IMG/VR virus record: IMGVR_UViG_3300047497_000143
Coordinates: 1-28,188 of that record
Direction: 5' to 3' (one strand)
DNA length: 28,188 nt
Source: a virus
Shown here: piece by piece, positions 7,209-14,211 of the stretch
How the letters are laid out: each line of letters begins with the position of its first letter
Numbering within the stretch: position 1 is the first letter of the stretch
Translations under genes and position numbers: made by a program
Notes under the pieces: model-generated
Databases searched by the model: none
What the model was told of the DNA's origin: nothing
Seen by the model: only the letters and a program-made list of their open reading frames with translations

Positions 7209-8931
7209 CTGCCGCCGCCTTGACCTTGGCTTGTATCGCCCGGTCCGACCATCGCCAGGTCATGAGGCAGGCCGCGCGGTATCGCGTCATGCCCATAGCC
7301 TGCATCTTCGTCATGCCCAGGTGCTTTAGCTGCCCCTCGGACGGCGGCAGGGTGAGCCACCGCTTGCCCTTGCCTGCGTCGGCCGTGCTGGCGTGTTCGC
7401 GCATCCAGTCGTCTCCCTGCGCCAGCGCCACCAGCTTTTCCGTGCGCGCCGCCAGGCTGCGTATGCCGCCCTCTTTGGAGCCGCCCACGGCGAACCACTC
7501 GCCGTTGTAGTTGATGACGGCGGCCCACGCATCGAACGCGCAAGCCATGAACACCACGCCGCCCCACAGTTCTTCCCACTTGAAAGGGCTCTGCTCGAAC
7601 AATTCCAATTCGGTCAGAACAAAATTGCCCAAAGCCTCCTTTTCGGTTGGCTCCCGCAGAAGCTGTCCGCACTTCTCGCACAGCTTTCGATTAGGCGAGT
7701 TTTCGTGTCCGCAGCCCGTGCATGTGCGCGGTGTGACCGGCGTAGTTTCGTGAGGAAATGAGTAGCCACAAAGCGGACACTCACGGCAAACGCCAGGCAA
7801 TGCGCTCTGACATTCCGGACATTCCTTCGTGTCGCCGCCGCCGAAATCCCCATCATCCTCGATAGACCCGTGGGTGAGCAGCGACGTGCCGAAATCAAGC
7901 ACGATGCAGTCGTGCTTCGTCACGTCCGGATACTTCTCGGGGTCCACGATCCGCAGGCCCCGCCCGATCATCTGGATCATGGTCGAGATATGCGAGCTGG
8001 GCCGCAGGAGGACCACGCAGCTAACCGGCTGGCAGTCCCATCCTTCCGTCAGCACGGCAACATTGACGATCACGGGGAAGTCGCCGCGGTCGAACGCCGC
8101 CACTACCGCCTCGCGCTCGGCCTGGCTCTGGCGCTTCGTGTCGCCCGTCACCGCGCGAGCATCGACGCCGGCCGCTTTGAAAGCCTCAACGGTGTGCGTC
8201 GCGTGTTCGGTGTTGGCGCAGAAAACGACCGTGCGCCGGTCGCCCGCCATTTCCTTCCACTTCGCCACGACCTGATCCGAGATTATGGAAGAATCCATAA
8301 TCTCGGCCACCTGATCCATGTCGAAATCGGTTGCTTTTTTTCGCACGTCGCGGAGCTGTTCTTGCACGCCTACGTCGATTACGAAGGCCTTGGGCTTCAC
8401 GAGGAAGCCGCCGCTTATCAGCTCGCGGAGCGTGATGGCGTCCGCGACATTCGAGAACACAGCTTTAAGCGTTCGCTTGTCGCCGCGCTTGGGGGTGGCC
8501 GTGACGCCGCCCACGAGTATGTCCGGATTGGCGCGTTTAAGCGCCGCCAGGATTTTGAGGTAACTGTCTGATGTGACGTGGTGCGCTTCGTCGATCAGCA
8601 CGCTTTTGAAGGGCGGCAGTTCGTCCAGATGGTTCACGACCGTCTGCATCATGCCGAACGTCCACCCGTCGCGGGCGATTCGCTTCCTGTCCGACAGGTA
8701 GAAGCCAAGCTCCATGGACCTATCGCAGCGAAAAAACGTCTTGCTGTTCTGTGTGACCAGCTCGGGCACGTGCTGCAACACCAAGCCGGGGGAGGGGAGG
8801 CGCTGCGCGGTGCTTGCCAGCATCACGGTTTTGCCGGCGCCGGTCGGGGCGATGCCGAGGGTGTTCCCCTCGGCCTCTATCTTCTCGCAGAAGCGGTCAA
8901 CAAAGACCGCTTGGCGGGGGCGTAGCTGCAT
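7177..8931 (-). CDS. SF2 DEAD/DEAH-box helicase with zinc ribbons
   Basis: A 584-residue superfamily 2 helicase of the type III restriction/RadD-like group. Visible motifs: Walker A APTGAGKT (28-35), DEAH (114-117), TATPKR (144-149) and QMIGRGLR (320-327). After the helicase core come two zinc-ribbon-like modules, C371-x2-C374 with C385-x2-C388, and C404-x2-C407 with C418-x2-C421, then a poorly conserved tail. It likely remodels recombination or replication intermediates alongside the recombinase, SSB and exonuclease encoded in the same operon. The start ATG at 8931 lies 15 bp after the stop of the preceding gene. No methylase or restriction partner is nearby, which argues against a restriction subunit. 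Confidence 0.9.
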   Translation of the reverse strand: MQLRPRQAVFVDRFCEKIEAEGNTLGIAPTGAGKTVMLASTAQRLPSPGLVLQHVPELVTQNSKTFFRCDRSMELGFYLSDRKRIARDGWTFGMMQTVVNHLDELPPFKSVLIDEAHHVTSDSYLKILAALKRANPDILVGGVTATPKRGDKRTLKAVFSNVADAITLRELISGGFLVKPKAFVIDVGVQEQLRDVRKKATDFDMDQVAEIMDSSIISDQVVAKWKEMAGDRRTVVFCANTEHATHTVEAFKAAGVDARAVTGDTKRQSQAEREAVVAAFDRGDFPVIVNVAVLTEGWDCQPVSCVVLLRPSSHISTMIQMIGRGLRIVDPEKYPDVTKHDCIVLDFGTSLLTHGSIEDDGDFGGGDTKECPECQSALPGVCRECPLCGYSFPHETTPVTPRTCTGCGHENSPNRKLCEKCGQLLREPTEKEALGNFVLTELELFEQSPFKWEELWGGVVFMACAFDAWAAVINYNGEWFAVGGSKEGGIRSLAARTEKLVALAQGDDWMREHASTADAGKGKRWLTLPPSEGQLKHLGMTKMQAMGMTRYRAACLMTWRWSDRAIQAKVKAAADGKNTPQLAA

Positions 8932-8946
8932 CGCGGCGCCCTCCGA

Positions 8947-9237
8947 TCATTCGCCGCCGAAGGCGATGGCTGCCGCGTCTGGCGGGTTCGCGGCCTCATC
9001 CTCGAACGTGATCGTGCCCAACTCAGGAAACCGGGCGCGGATGGTGGCCCGCGCCTCCGCTGCCTGGCCTGGCGCCCCGTGCACGGCGAGCTTGAGCAGC
9101 GCATCAAGCGGCAGGTTGTCCGGTATTAAATGCTTTGCGGCCTCCGTCCGGTTTCCATTCCGGACAACTGGGCGTTGGGGAAAGCTGATAATGGTGGCGG
9201 TGCGTAATTCTGACGGCTGGGTGGTGGTCGTCGTCAT
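8947..9237 (-). CDS. Hypothetical protein in recombination operon
   Basis: A 96-residue protein: a polar Thr-rich start (MTTTTTQPSEL), a basic middle, and a helical region (DNLPLDALLKLAVHGAPGQAAEARATIRARF) with an acidic tail ending AIAFGGE. No recognised motif. It lies between the SSB-like gene, 178 bp upstream, and the helicase 15 bp downstream. It could be a helicase partner, by position only. There is no clear ribosome binding site. Confidence 0.55.
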   Translation of the reverse strand: MTTTTTQPSELRTATIISFPQRPVVRNGNRTEAAKHLIPDNLPLDALLKLAVHGAPGQAAEARATIRARFPELGTITFEDEAANPPDAAAIAFGGE

Positions 9238-9331
9238 CGGTGCGGTGGCTTTCTAATGGCGGCGGTTTCGTTTCGTCATAGATATTTCATCACGAAATCA
9301 AAACCTGACGTTTTCGTGAATGGCTGGCTTG

Positions 9332-9396
9332 TATCGGCGGGGCGTTCGATCCGCAAGTGCGTCTGTCACACTTTGCAGCAATTCTCCCCGCCGATA
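9332..9396. repeat. Long-range 11-bp inverted repeat between SSB and next gene
   Basis: TATCGGCGGGG at 9332-9342 pairs perfectly with CCCCGCCGATA at 9386-9396, enclosing 43 nt that themselves contain partly complementary stretches. It lies in the 178-bp untranslated gap of the leftward operon, 20 bp after the SSB stop. Further left, CACGAAA (9291-9297) can pair with the TTTCGTG run near 9312-9318. No T-run follows, so it is more likely an RNA processing or attenuation structure than a terminator. Confidence 0.55.
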
Positions 9397-9415
9397 TCTG
9401 GCTGTAATCCCTGGC

Positions 9416-10246
9416 CTAAAACGGTATGTCGTCGTTGATATCGAGCCCGTCCGCCGTCTTGCCTGGGGTCTGGGTTGCAAGCCACGCGGGGGCTTGCTGG
9501 CCGAAGGGCGCGGGGGGCGGCGCCGGGGGCGGCGCCGGGGGCGGCGCCGGTTGCTGGGCGGGCTGCTGCGCGGCAAGCGCGAAGCCGAAGCCGCCAGCGG
9601 CCGGCGCAGCTGCTGGCGCACCGAAGCCCGCAGAAGCCGCCGGAGCGCCGAAGCCCGCCGCCTGCCCCGCAGGGGCGCCGAAGCCCGCGGGCGCGGCCAT
9701 AGCGCCCTGTGCAGCCGCCGGAGCCGCTGCCCGCGGATAGCCCGCCGCCTTGGCCGCTTGGAGCGTCTGCATCTTCTTATAGGCGGCGCTCTGCGGGTTC
9801 GGGCTCAGCCAGTTGGCGATGCGGTTCTTGTCCTCGTAGCCGTTGGCGCCCTTCTCGATGCCGATTTCGACCGGGATCGGCTGCCCCGCCTGGCAGGCCT
9901 GGCGCATGATGTTCAGCGCCTGGTCGAAGCTCCGCACCGTTTGGTAGGTGGCGGGCTGGCTGGGCACGAATACCCCCAGGCTCTCCATGATGCGGCAGAT
10001 TGCCCCCATCGACATTTCCCGGCCGGCCGCCTTGGCGTTCGCGTCGTCGGGGTCCGACAGCATTGTGAAAATCTTGCGCTTGGTGAAAGGCCCCTCGGCC
10101 ACGGTCAGCTCGATATTGACGAAGCGCGCGCCGGTTTCTCGGCCAAAAGCAACATCCTTGGGGAAGGCCATCACGTAGGCGAGCGTCCCGCGCGGGATCA
10201 GATCGCCGGAGCCGCCCATGGTGGAATGGTCGGGTGCAAAATCCAT
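9416..10246 (-). CDS. Phage SSB-like protein with acidic DDIPF tip
   Basis: A 276-residue protein ending DINDDIPF, the C-terminal tip by which bacterial SSB proteins recruit partner enzymes. The first 160 residues form a compact domain (for example RFVNIELTVAEGPFTKRKIF) that is not the canonical SSB sequence. A long linker of Ala, Pro, Gly and Gln follows, with repeated GFGAPA units and a PAPPPAPPPAP stretch, matching the disordered linker of SSBs. It lies directly downstream of the Sak4-like recombinase gene, a known partnership. AGGA lies 8 nt before the ATG at 10246. SSB function is inferred from the tip, linker and context; the DNA-binding fold is not directly recognisable. Confidence 0.72.
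   Translation of the reverse strand: MDFAPDHSTMGGSGDLIPRGTLAYVMAFPKDVAFGRETGARFVNIELTVAEGPFTKRKIFTMLSDPDDANAKAAGREMSMGAICRIMESLGVFVPSQPATYQTVRSFDQALNIMRQACQAGQPIPVEIGIEKGANGYEDKNRIANWLSPNPQSAAYKKMQTLQAAKAAGYPRAAAPAAAQGAMAAPAGFGAPAGQAAGFGAPAASAGFGAPAAAPAAGGFGFALAAQQPAQQPAPPPAPPPAPPPAPFGQQAPAWLATQTPGKTADGLDINDDIPF
9513..9550. repeat. Three 12-bp tandem units in the SSB linker
   Basis: CGGCGCC recurs at 9518, 9530 and 9542, giving a 12-bp period that encodes the repeated PAPP part of the linker. Such G- and C-rich repeats change copy number by slippage, so the linker length probably varies between relatives. Confidence 0.75.
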
Positions 10247-10305
10247 GGTTTACGTCCTGAGTGAAAGAGGCTTGTCAGTAGCAGAAACGGACAGACAGCG
10301 CAGCC

Positions 10306-11223
10306 CTAAACGAGCGTGCCGCCGGCGGGGGCCTGGTTGGAGAGCGTCAGGTCTTGGCGCTGGCCGCTGTTCATCTTCGCCAGCAAAGCGGACAGGTCCG
10401 GCCGCTCCACGGTGGAGAGGCAACCGCTGCGGTCCTTACCCGGCAGGCCCCAGGGGTTCGCGGTGCAGACAAGGCCGCGCTCCGTGCCGTCAAGCTGGGC
10501 GTGCTGCAAGGTGCCATCGACCACGTTAAACCGGGTGAGGGTCATCACCTGATCGAAGATGCCGGGCAGCTCGCGGCCGGCCTTCCCGCCCTCGATCTGC
10601 GGCGAGTAGGTGACGCGGTGCATTTCGTCCTCGTGCCGGTCGAGGATGCCAACCACCATCACGTTAAACGGCGCGTGTTGTAGCCTGGTCAGCCAGCGCA
10701 CCATTTCCTTGCCCAGCAGGCCGTACACGCCCCGGGTGTCCTTCTTGCCCGTCTTTTCGGACAAGGCCTCCGGCTGGCGGGCGCACCAGGCATAGGCCCA
10801 GCGCGAGGCGACGGTGATGCTGTCCACGTAGATCGTGCGGACGTTCGCCAGCAGCTCATCGCGGGGGCCGATGGCGGCCACGTAGCTCGCGTGAGCCTCG
10901 GGGCTGTAGGGGCCGGGGACCATGCCTTGCGCGGTCAGCTCGTAGTCGCTGTGATCGGGGCCCGCCGCGATGCACGCCAGCGCGCGGGCGACTTCCCAGG
11001 CGGGGATGCCCAGGGCGGCCGCCATTTTGAGCATGTCGAGCGTGCTGCCGCGCCAGGAGCCCAGCGCCAGCGTTCCGGCCTCGCCGTCCATGAACAGGGT
11101 ATCGGCCGGATTGAGGCTCCGCGCGAGGGTGGTCTTGCCGGCGCCGGACGTGCCGACGATGGCGGCCTTGATGTTCGAGGGCGCGGACAAGCGTTCGTCC
11201 GCGGTCGTAATCCATTTGCTCAT
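10306..11223 (-). CDS. Sak4-like RecA-fold recombinase (AAA_24)
   Basis: A 305-residue phage nucleotide-binding protein with Walker A GTSGAGKTT (24-32) and Walker B TIYVDS (D134), the layout of the AAA_24/Sak4 group of short RecA-fold single-strand annealing recombinases. It would anneal or pair phage DNA strands during replication-linked recombination. Context agrees: an SSB-like gene lies directly downstream, with an exonuclease, helicase and RusA resolvase in the same operon. I use MSKWITTADE (ATG at 11223), since the longer open frame overlaps the preceding gene and is low-complexity. The ribosome binding site is weak (AAGAAAG). An alternative reading is a generic phage ATPase without recombinase activity. 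Confidence 0.8.
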   Translation of the reverse strand: MSKWITTADERLSAPSNIKAAIVGTSGAGKTTLARSLNPADTLFMDGEAGTLALGSWRGSTLDMLKMAAALGIPAWEVARALACIAAGPDHSDYELTAQGMVPGPYSPEAHASYVAAIGPRDELLANVRTIYVDSITVASRWAYAWCARQPEALSEKTGKKDTRGVYGLLGKEMVRWLTRLQHAPFNVMVVGILDRHEDEMHRVTYSPQIEGGKAGRELPGIFDQVMTLTRFNVVDGTLQHAQLDGTERGLVCTANPWGLPGKDRSGCLSTVERPDLSALLAKMNSGQRQDLTLSNQAPAGGTLV

Positions 11224-11248
11224 TGGGTGCGTGTCTTTCTTGTGGTGG

Positions 11249-11494
11249 TTAGGCGGTGAGCTGCTTGATTGCCCACATGACGGCTTCCTCAAGCGAGGTC
11301 ATCGCGAGAGAATTATAGCGGCCGTGCGGAAGCAGCTTGAAAAGGCTCTCCAATTCCTCGGCTTGCTTCTTGATAGCGTCGTGCAGGATCACTTCGCTAT
11401 TTTCGAGTTGACGATAGCGCGGCCGGAAACGGGACGTGCTGATGGGCGTCTCGGCCTGGCGTTGGTCCGCCCTGCCTTCGTATAGGTCTGCCAT
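11249..11494 (-). CDS. Acb2/Tad1-like cyclic-nucleotide sponge (anti-defence)
   Basis: An 81-residue protein whose pattern matches the Acb2/Tad1 hairpin family: FRPRYRQL at 23-30, a helical stretch IKKQAEELESLFKLLP, R(59)xxSLAMTSLEEAVMWAIKQLT at the C-terminus. The SLAxTxLEEAVMWAxK core is the part I recognise. Proteins of this family form hexamers that bind cyclic oligonucleotide or cADPR-type signals and so block CBASS or Thoeris immunity. It is encoded early in the leftward operon, fitting immediate-early expression during infection. AAGGG lies close before the ATG at 11494. The ligand cannot be deduced from sequence. Confidence 0.72.
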   Translation of the reverse strand: MADLYEGRADQRQAETPISTSRFRPRYRQLENSEVILHDAIKKQAEELESLFKLLPHGRYNSLAMTSLEEAVMWAIKQLTA

Positions 11495-11508
11495 TTTACC
11501 CTTGTGCG

Positions 11509-11943
11509 TTAGGTGGTTTTCTCGATGACGATTTTCGGTTCGCCAACCTTCACGGTGCGCGCATCAATCACGCGCGTCCGCAATCCTGTCGGAATGTTCT
11601 TCCAGGCTGCTTCTGGAATGGACACTTCGATTTTGAAAAACGGCTCGCATTCGTCGCGGGTCATAGACATTGCGACGCTAAGCAGGTGCGCGCTGTCCCA
11701 TTTGACATCCCGCTTGGCCTCGCCCTTCACCAAGAAGCCGTCGCCAACGGCCATCGTGAACGTGCCGGCGCCGTCCGGGGTCTTGCGCAGAAGCGCGACC
11801 TTGAGGCCTTCCAAATGCCTGTGCCGCAATTCTTCTTGCAGATCGGCCAGGGCCTCTTTTGCCATCTTGGCGACGGCAATCTGTTCCTGCTGCTCGGTGT
11901 AGAGCGCAGCCGTGGGCCATCCACGGTAAGGGGTATCAGCCAC
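11509..11943 (-). CDS. Early phage protein of unknown function
   Basis: A 144-residue protein, helical at the start (TEQQEQIAVAKMAKEALADLQEELRHRHLEG) and then beta-rich with charged strands (FFKIEVSIPEAAW, RTRVIDARTVKVGEPKIVIEKTT). It begins GTG at 11943, 8 bp inside the upstream Cro-like gene, with GGAG 10 nt before. It sits between the regulator and the Acb2-like gene, so it is an early-expressed accessory protein. I do not recognise the family. Confidence 0.65.
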   Translation of the reverse strand: MADTPYRGWPTAALYTEQQEQIAVAKMAKEALADLQEELRHRHLEGLKVALLRKTPDGAGTFTMAVGDGFLVKGEAKRDVKWDSAHLLSVAMSMTRDECEPFFKIEVSIPEAAWKNIPTGLRTRVIDARTVKVGEPKIVIEKTT

Positions 11944-12190
11944 GGCTTTCGCTCCGCATGAATTTCGTCAAGTTGACCGGCAGGCCGACAAGCCGCCCCA
12001 GCTCCACGAGCAGCGCCAAGCCAGACGCCGGCACGGTGCCGCGCTGCTGCCACTTTTTGGCTTGCTCGTTCGTGATGCCGACGCCGTGCTTGCGCGCGAG
12101 CGCCGCCAGGTTGGCAGGGCCGTGGAAATGTTGCACCAAGCCCCGGCCGTCGAAGCCGCGCTGGTCGCTGTGGGGTTTGTCAGTCTCCAT
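11936..12190 (-). CDS. Cro-like helix-turn-helix regulator
   Basis: An 84-residue regulator that opens the leftward operon, divergent from the CI-like repressor. The motif region LAALARKHGVGITNEQAKKWQQRGTVPASGLALLVEL resembles Cro-type HTH proteins with a W-x2-R-G-x-V/I-P signature after the recognition helix. I favour the ATG at 12190 (METDKP); a GTG at 12208 would add six residues. An inverted repeat, TTTGTCAG/CTGACAAA, straddles this ATG, so the gene is probably autoregulated or repressed. There is little leader sequence. Confidence 0.72.
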   Translation of the reverse strand: METDKPHSDQRGFDGRGLVQHFHGPANLAALARKHGVGITNEQAKKWQQRGTVPASGLALLVELGRLVGLPVNLTKFMRSESRG

Positions 12191-12200
12191 GCCTGACAAA
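12176..12200. promoter_or_regulatory. Operator: TTTGTCAG / CTGACAAA dyad over the cro-like start
   Basis: A perfect 8-bp inverted repeat with a 9-bp spacer: 12176-12183 and 12193-12200. It spans the start codon of the Cro-like gene. GACAAA half-sites recur at 12211-12216 and 12316-12321, and TTGTCAG at 12257-12263, giving a lambda-like operator array in the divergent region. Confidence 0.7.
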
Positions 12201-12273
12201 ATACACACGGGACAAATCGCCCCGCAAGCCCCCTTTCACGGTTTTGTGGTCAGCGGTTGTCAGTAACGGGGTG

Positions 12274-12302
12274 TTGACCGAGGGCCAAACTGTCCCTAAT
12301 GT
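12274..12302 (+). promoter_or_regulatory. Sigma70 promoter for the repressor/integrase operon
   Basis: TTGACC (12274-12279), a 17-bp spacer and TAATGT (12297-12302) point toward the CI-like gene at 12348. The -10 overlaps the dyad at 12300-12319, so binding there would control repressor transcription. Confidence 0.6.
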
Positions 12303-12319
12303 CCGCTGATCGACGGACA
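12300..12319. promoter_or_regulatory. Operator dyad TGTCCG-N8-CGGACA
   Basis: TGTCCG at 12300-12305 mirrors CGGACA at 12314-12319, with GATC at the centre (16 of 20 positions symmetric). It overlaps the -10 of the rightward promoter. Its arms differ from the TTTGTCAG dyad, so it may bind a different protein, for example the repressor rather than the Cro-like protein. Confidence 0.6.
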
Positions 12320-12347
12320 AAACGATTGACAGGACAGGAACAAAAAC

Positions 12348-12791
12348 ATGCCGCTTACGAGATATTCTGCTGCTCCGACCGCGGAAAATGAGCATCCCGC
12401 CGGAAGCCGCGACATGGTGAAGCGCGAGCTGGCGCGCGTATTGAACCAAAGTCTATTGCAACGCAACATGAGGCAGAGCGATCTTGCCCGTGCCGCCGAT
12501 CTGCCGCGCGAGTTGATTTCGAGCTACTGCCGGGGCCGGTCGATGCCCACTCCCCTGTCGTTGCAGAAAATTGCCGTTGCGCTGGGATACAAGACGGTAG
12601 AGGAATTTCTACCGGAGATTAGTGCTGTGGCTGCTGACGACGAAAACCCCGCCCTCGACATTCGCCAGGTTGCCGGCCACCCGGATAAGGTGTGGCTCCG
12701 CATCAACCAGATGGTGAGTTTCCAGGCGGTCGCGAAAATCATGGCGATCCTGCAGGAGGACAAGGCCGAGAACGCCGCGCGCACGAAGTGA
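12348..12791 (+). CDS. XRE-family phage repressor (CI-like)
   Basis: A 147-residue repressor with an XRE helix-turn-helix at about residues 23-90 (QSDLARAADLPRELISSYCRGRSMPTPLSLQKIAVALGY) and a short C-terminal region (VWLRINQMVSFQAVAKIMAILQED). It lacks the Ser/Lys peptidase domain of lambda CI, so induction would not go through RecA-stimulated self-cleavage as in lambda. It is transcribed divergently from the Cro-like gene across an operator-rich gap, and its stop overlaps the excisionase-like start (GTGA). The likely role is maintenance of lysogeny. Confidence 0.82.
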   Translation: MPLTRYSAAPTAENEHPAGSRDMVKRELARVLNQSLLQRNMRQSDLARAADLPRELISSYCRGRSMPTPLSLQKIAVALGYKTVEEFLPEISAVAADDENPALDIRQVAGHPDKVWLRINQMVSFQAVAKIMAILQEDKAENAARTK

Positions 12792-13147
12792 CGGCCGAAA
12801 CCACCACCCCGCCGGCCGACCCCCTCCTGACACAGGAGGAAGTGGCACGGCGGCTCCGCAAGAGCGTGACCACCATAGAGCGCCTACGGAAAGCCGGGCG
12901 CCTGGACTACCTGCCAGGCCGGCCCGTGCTGATCCCCGAGAGTGCCTTTCGCGCATACCTTGAGAGAGAAATAACATGCCACGCGAAGCAGCCCCGCCCC
13001 GCCTCTCTACTAAGCCCAATTCGTCCGGAATGTGGGAAATCATATACTACGATAACGGACACACGCGCCATGTCTCAACGGGGCAGAGAGATCGCAAGGC
13101 GGCGAACCGCGTCCTGGCTGGGTTCATTATCGAGCATGAAAAAGTAA
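12788..13147 (+). CDS. Excisionase-like HTH_17 protein
   Basis: A winged-helix excisionase/AlpA-type protein: LLTQEEVARRLRKSVTTIERLRKAGRLDYLPGRPVLIPESAFRAYL is the standard HTH_17 pattern, roughly residues 12-57. It starts GTG at 12788, overlapping the repressor stop by 4 bp. The 119-residue frame then runs 172 bp into the integrase gene in another frame, and the last ~57 residues (from about CHAKQPRP) are low-complexity. It should bend att-site DNA and direct the integrase toward excision. The long overlap is unusual; the functional part ends near residue 62. Confidence 0.75.
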   Translation: MTAETTTPPADPLLTQEEVARRLRKSVTTIERLRKAGRLDYLPGRPVLIPESAFRAYLEREITCHAKQPRPASLLSPIRPECGKSYTTITDTRAMSQRGREIARRRTASWLGSLSSMKK

Positions 13148-14160
13148 AAGCACAGCGCGCAAAGCGGACAGTTCGCGAGCTGGTCGAATTCTACATGGAG
13201 CATCATGTCGCGGAGCGCGTGGTGGCGAAGGACCGCGCCGAGTTCTGCGCGGTGCCGATCCGGGCATTTTTCGGTGACTTGCATGTGGGCGATATCGACG
13301 ACGCCCATGTGATTGAATACTCGGCCCGGCGCCGGAGCGGAAAGCTCGGCCGCACTGTGGGCGACAGCACAATCCGCCGCGAGCTTGGCTTCCTGGGGGC
13401 GGTGCTGCGCTACGCGATCAAGAACCGGAAGCGTACCGGCGTGAGCCACGACGACATGCCGAACATCGAACGGCCGGAGGCGGCCCCCGCGCGCGAGCTG
13501 GTGCTGTCGGACGCCCAGCTCGACGCGCTGCTTGCCGCGGCCCAGCCGAAGGCAGAGCGGCGCCTTAGCCGCGCCTACCGCTTCATAGCCCTCGCTCGCT
13601 GGACCGCGGCCCGCAAGGCATCCATCGAGACGCTGGCCTGGTCGCAAGTGGACCTCGATCTTGGCCTGATCGACTTCCGGAAGGAGGGAGAGAAGGAGAC
13701 GAACAAGCGCCGCGTCGCGGTCCCGATAGACGAGCCCCTGATGGCTGTCCTGCGCCGGGCACACGCGGAGCGCCGCCCGGACCCCAAGACCGGCAAGCTC
13801 AATCCCTGGGTGCTCGATAACCCCGGCGCGATCCGCAAGACGTTCGACCACGCCGCCGAGCTGGCGGGGCTGCCGGCCGTCACGCCGCACACGCTGCGGC
13901 ACACCTGGGCGACGAAGGCCGACCGCGCCGGCGTGGACCTGCGGCAGATCGCGGCCATGCTGGGCGACACCGAGGAAACCGTGAAGCGGGTCTATATCCA
14001 CCGCGCGGCCGAGAACATCCGCGACGCCTTTGCCCTCATGAAACAGGCGGCGGCGGCCGAGAAAGCCGGGGCGGAAACCGGGGCGGATGCCGGGGCGAAT
14101 TCGCCCGAACGGGGCGGTTCAAAAGACGGACAACGCCGGACAATGACGGCCGCCGCGTAG
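12976..14160 (+). CDS. int: Tyrosine site-specific integrase
   Basis: A 394-residue tyrosine recombinase. It has an N-terminal arm-binding-like region (MWEIIYYDNGHTRHVSTGQ), a SAM-like core-binding domain (about 65-150) and a catalytic domain with R213 (TAARKASIETL), a basic residue in the beta-hairpin (K244/R245), H305-x2-R308 (HTLRHTWAT) and the nucleophile Y340 (RVYIHRA). The position usually holding a second His or Trp (LGH) is Asp here (LGD, D331). A ribosome binding site, GAGAG, precedes the ATG at 12976. The gene ends 52 bp before a 3' tRNA-Arg fragment, which fits integration into that tRNA. The C-terminus is Ala/Gly-rich. Confidence 0.92.
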   Translation: MPREAAPPRLSTKPNSSGMWEIIYYDNGHTRHVSTGQRDRKAANRVLAGFIIEHEKVKAQRAKRTVRELVEFYMEHHVAERVVAKDRAEFCAVPIRAFFGDLHVGDIDDAHVIEYSARRRSGKLGRTVGDSTIRRELGFLGAVLRYAIKNRKRTGVSHDDMPNIERPEAAPARELVLSDAQLDALLAAAQPKAERRLSRAYRFIALARWTAARKASIETLAWSQVDLDLGLIDFRKEGEKETNKRRVAVPIDEPLMAVLRRAHAERRPDPKTGKLNPWVLDNPGAIRKTFDHAAELAGLPAVTPHTLRHTWATKADRAGVDLRQIAAMLGDTEETVKRVYIHRAAENIRDAFALMKQAAAAEKAGAETGADAGANSPERGGSKDGQRRTMTAAA

Positions 14161-14176
14161 CTAAACCGTTGAGATT

Positions 14177-14202
14177 TCTGTCAGGCGAAAACGCCTGACA
14201 GA
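14177..14202 (+). terminator. Hairpin after the integrase gene
   Basis: A perfect 11-bp stem, TCTGTCAGGCG at 14177-14187 and CGCCTGACAGA at 14192-14202, with an AAAA loop, 17 bp after the integrase stop. The following CCCCTTTC is only weakly T-rich. The stem shares the GCCTGACAG word with the terminator at 4582-4610. It may end the integrase transcript or form part of the attachment region. Confidence 0.6.
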
Positions 14203-14211
14203 CCCCTTTCG

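Noticed and set aside
7177-8931. Type III or type I restriction subunit
   Set aside because: The helicase core resembles restriction subunits, but no methylase or specificity gene is nearby and the operon is a phage recombination module.
9320-10264. Rightward 314-codon frame opposite the SSB-like gene
   Set aside because: Composition is antisense low-complexity Arg/Gly; the leftward frame has a ribosome binding site and the DDIPF tip.
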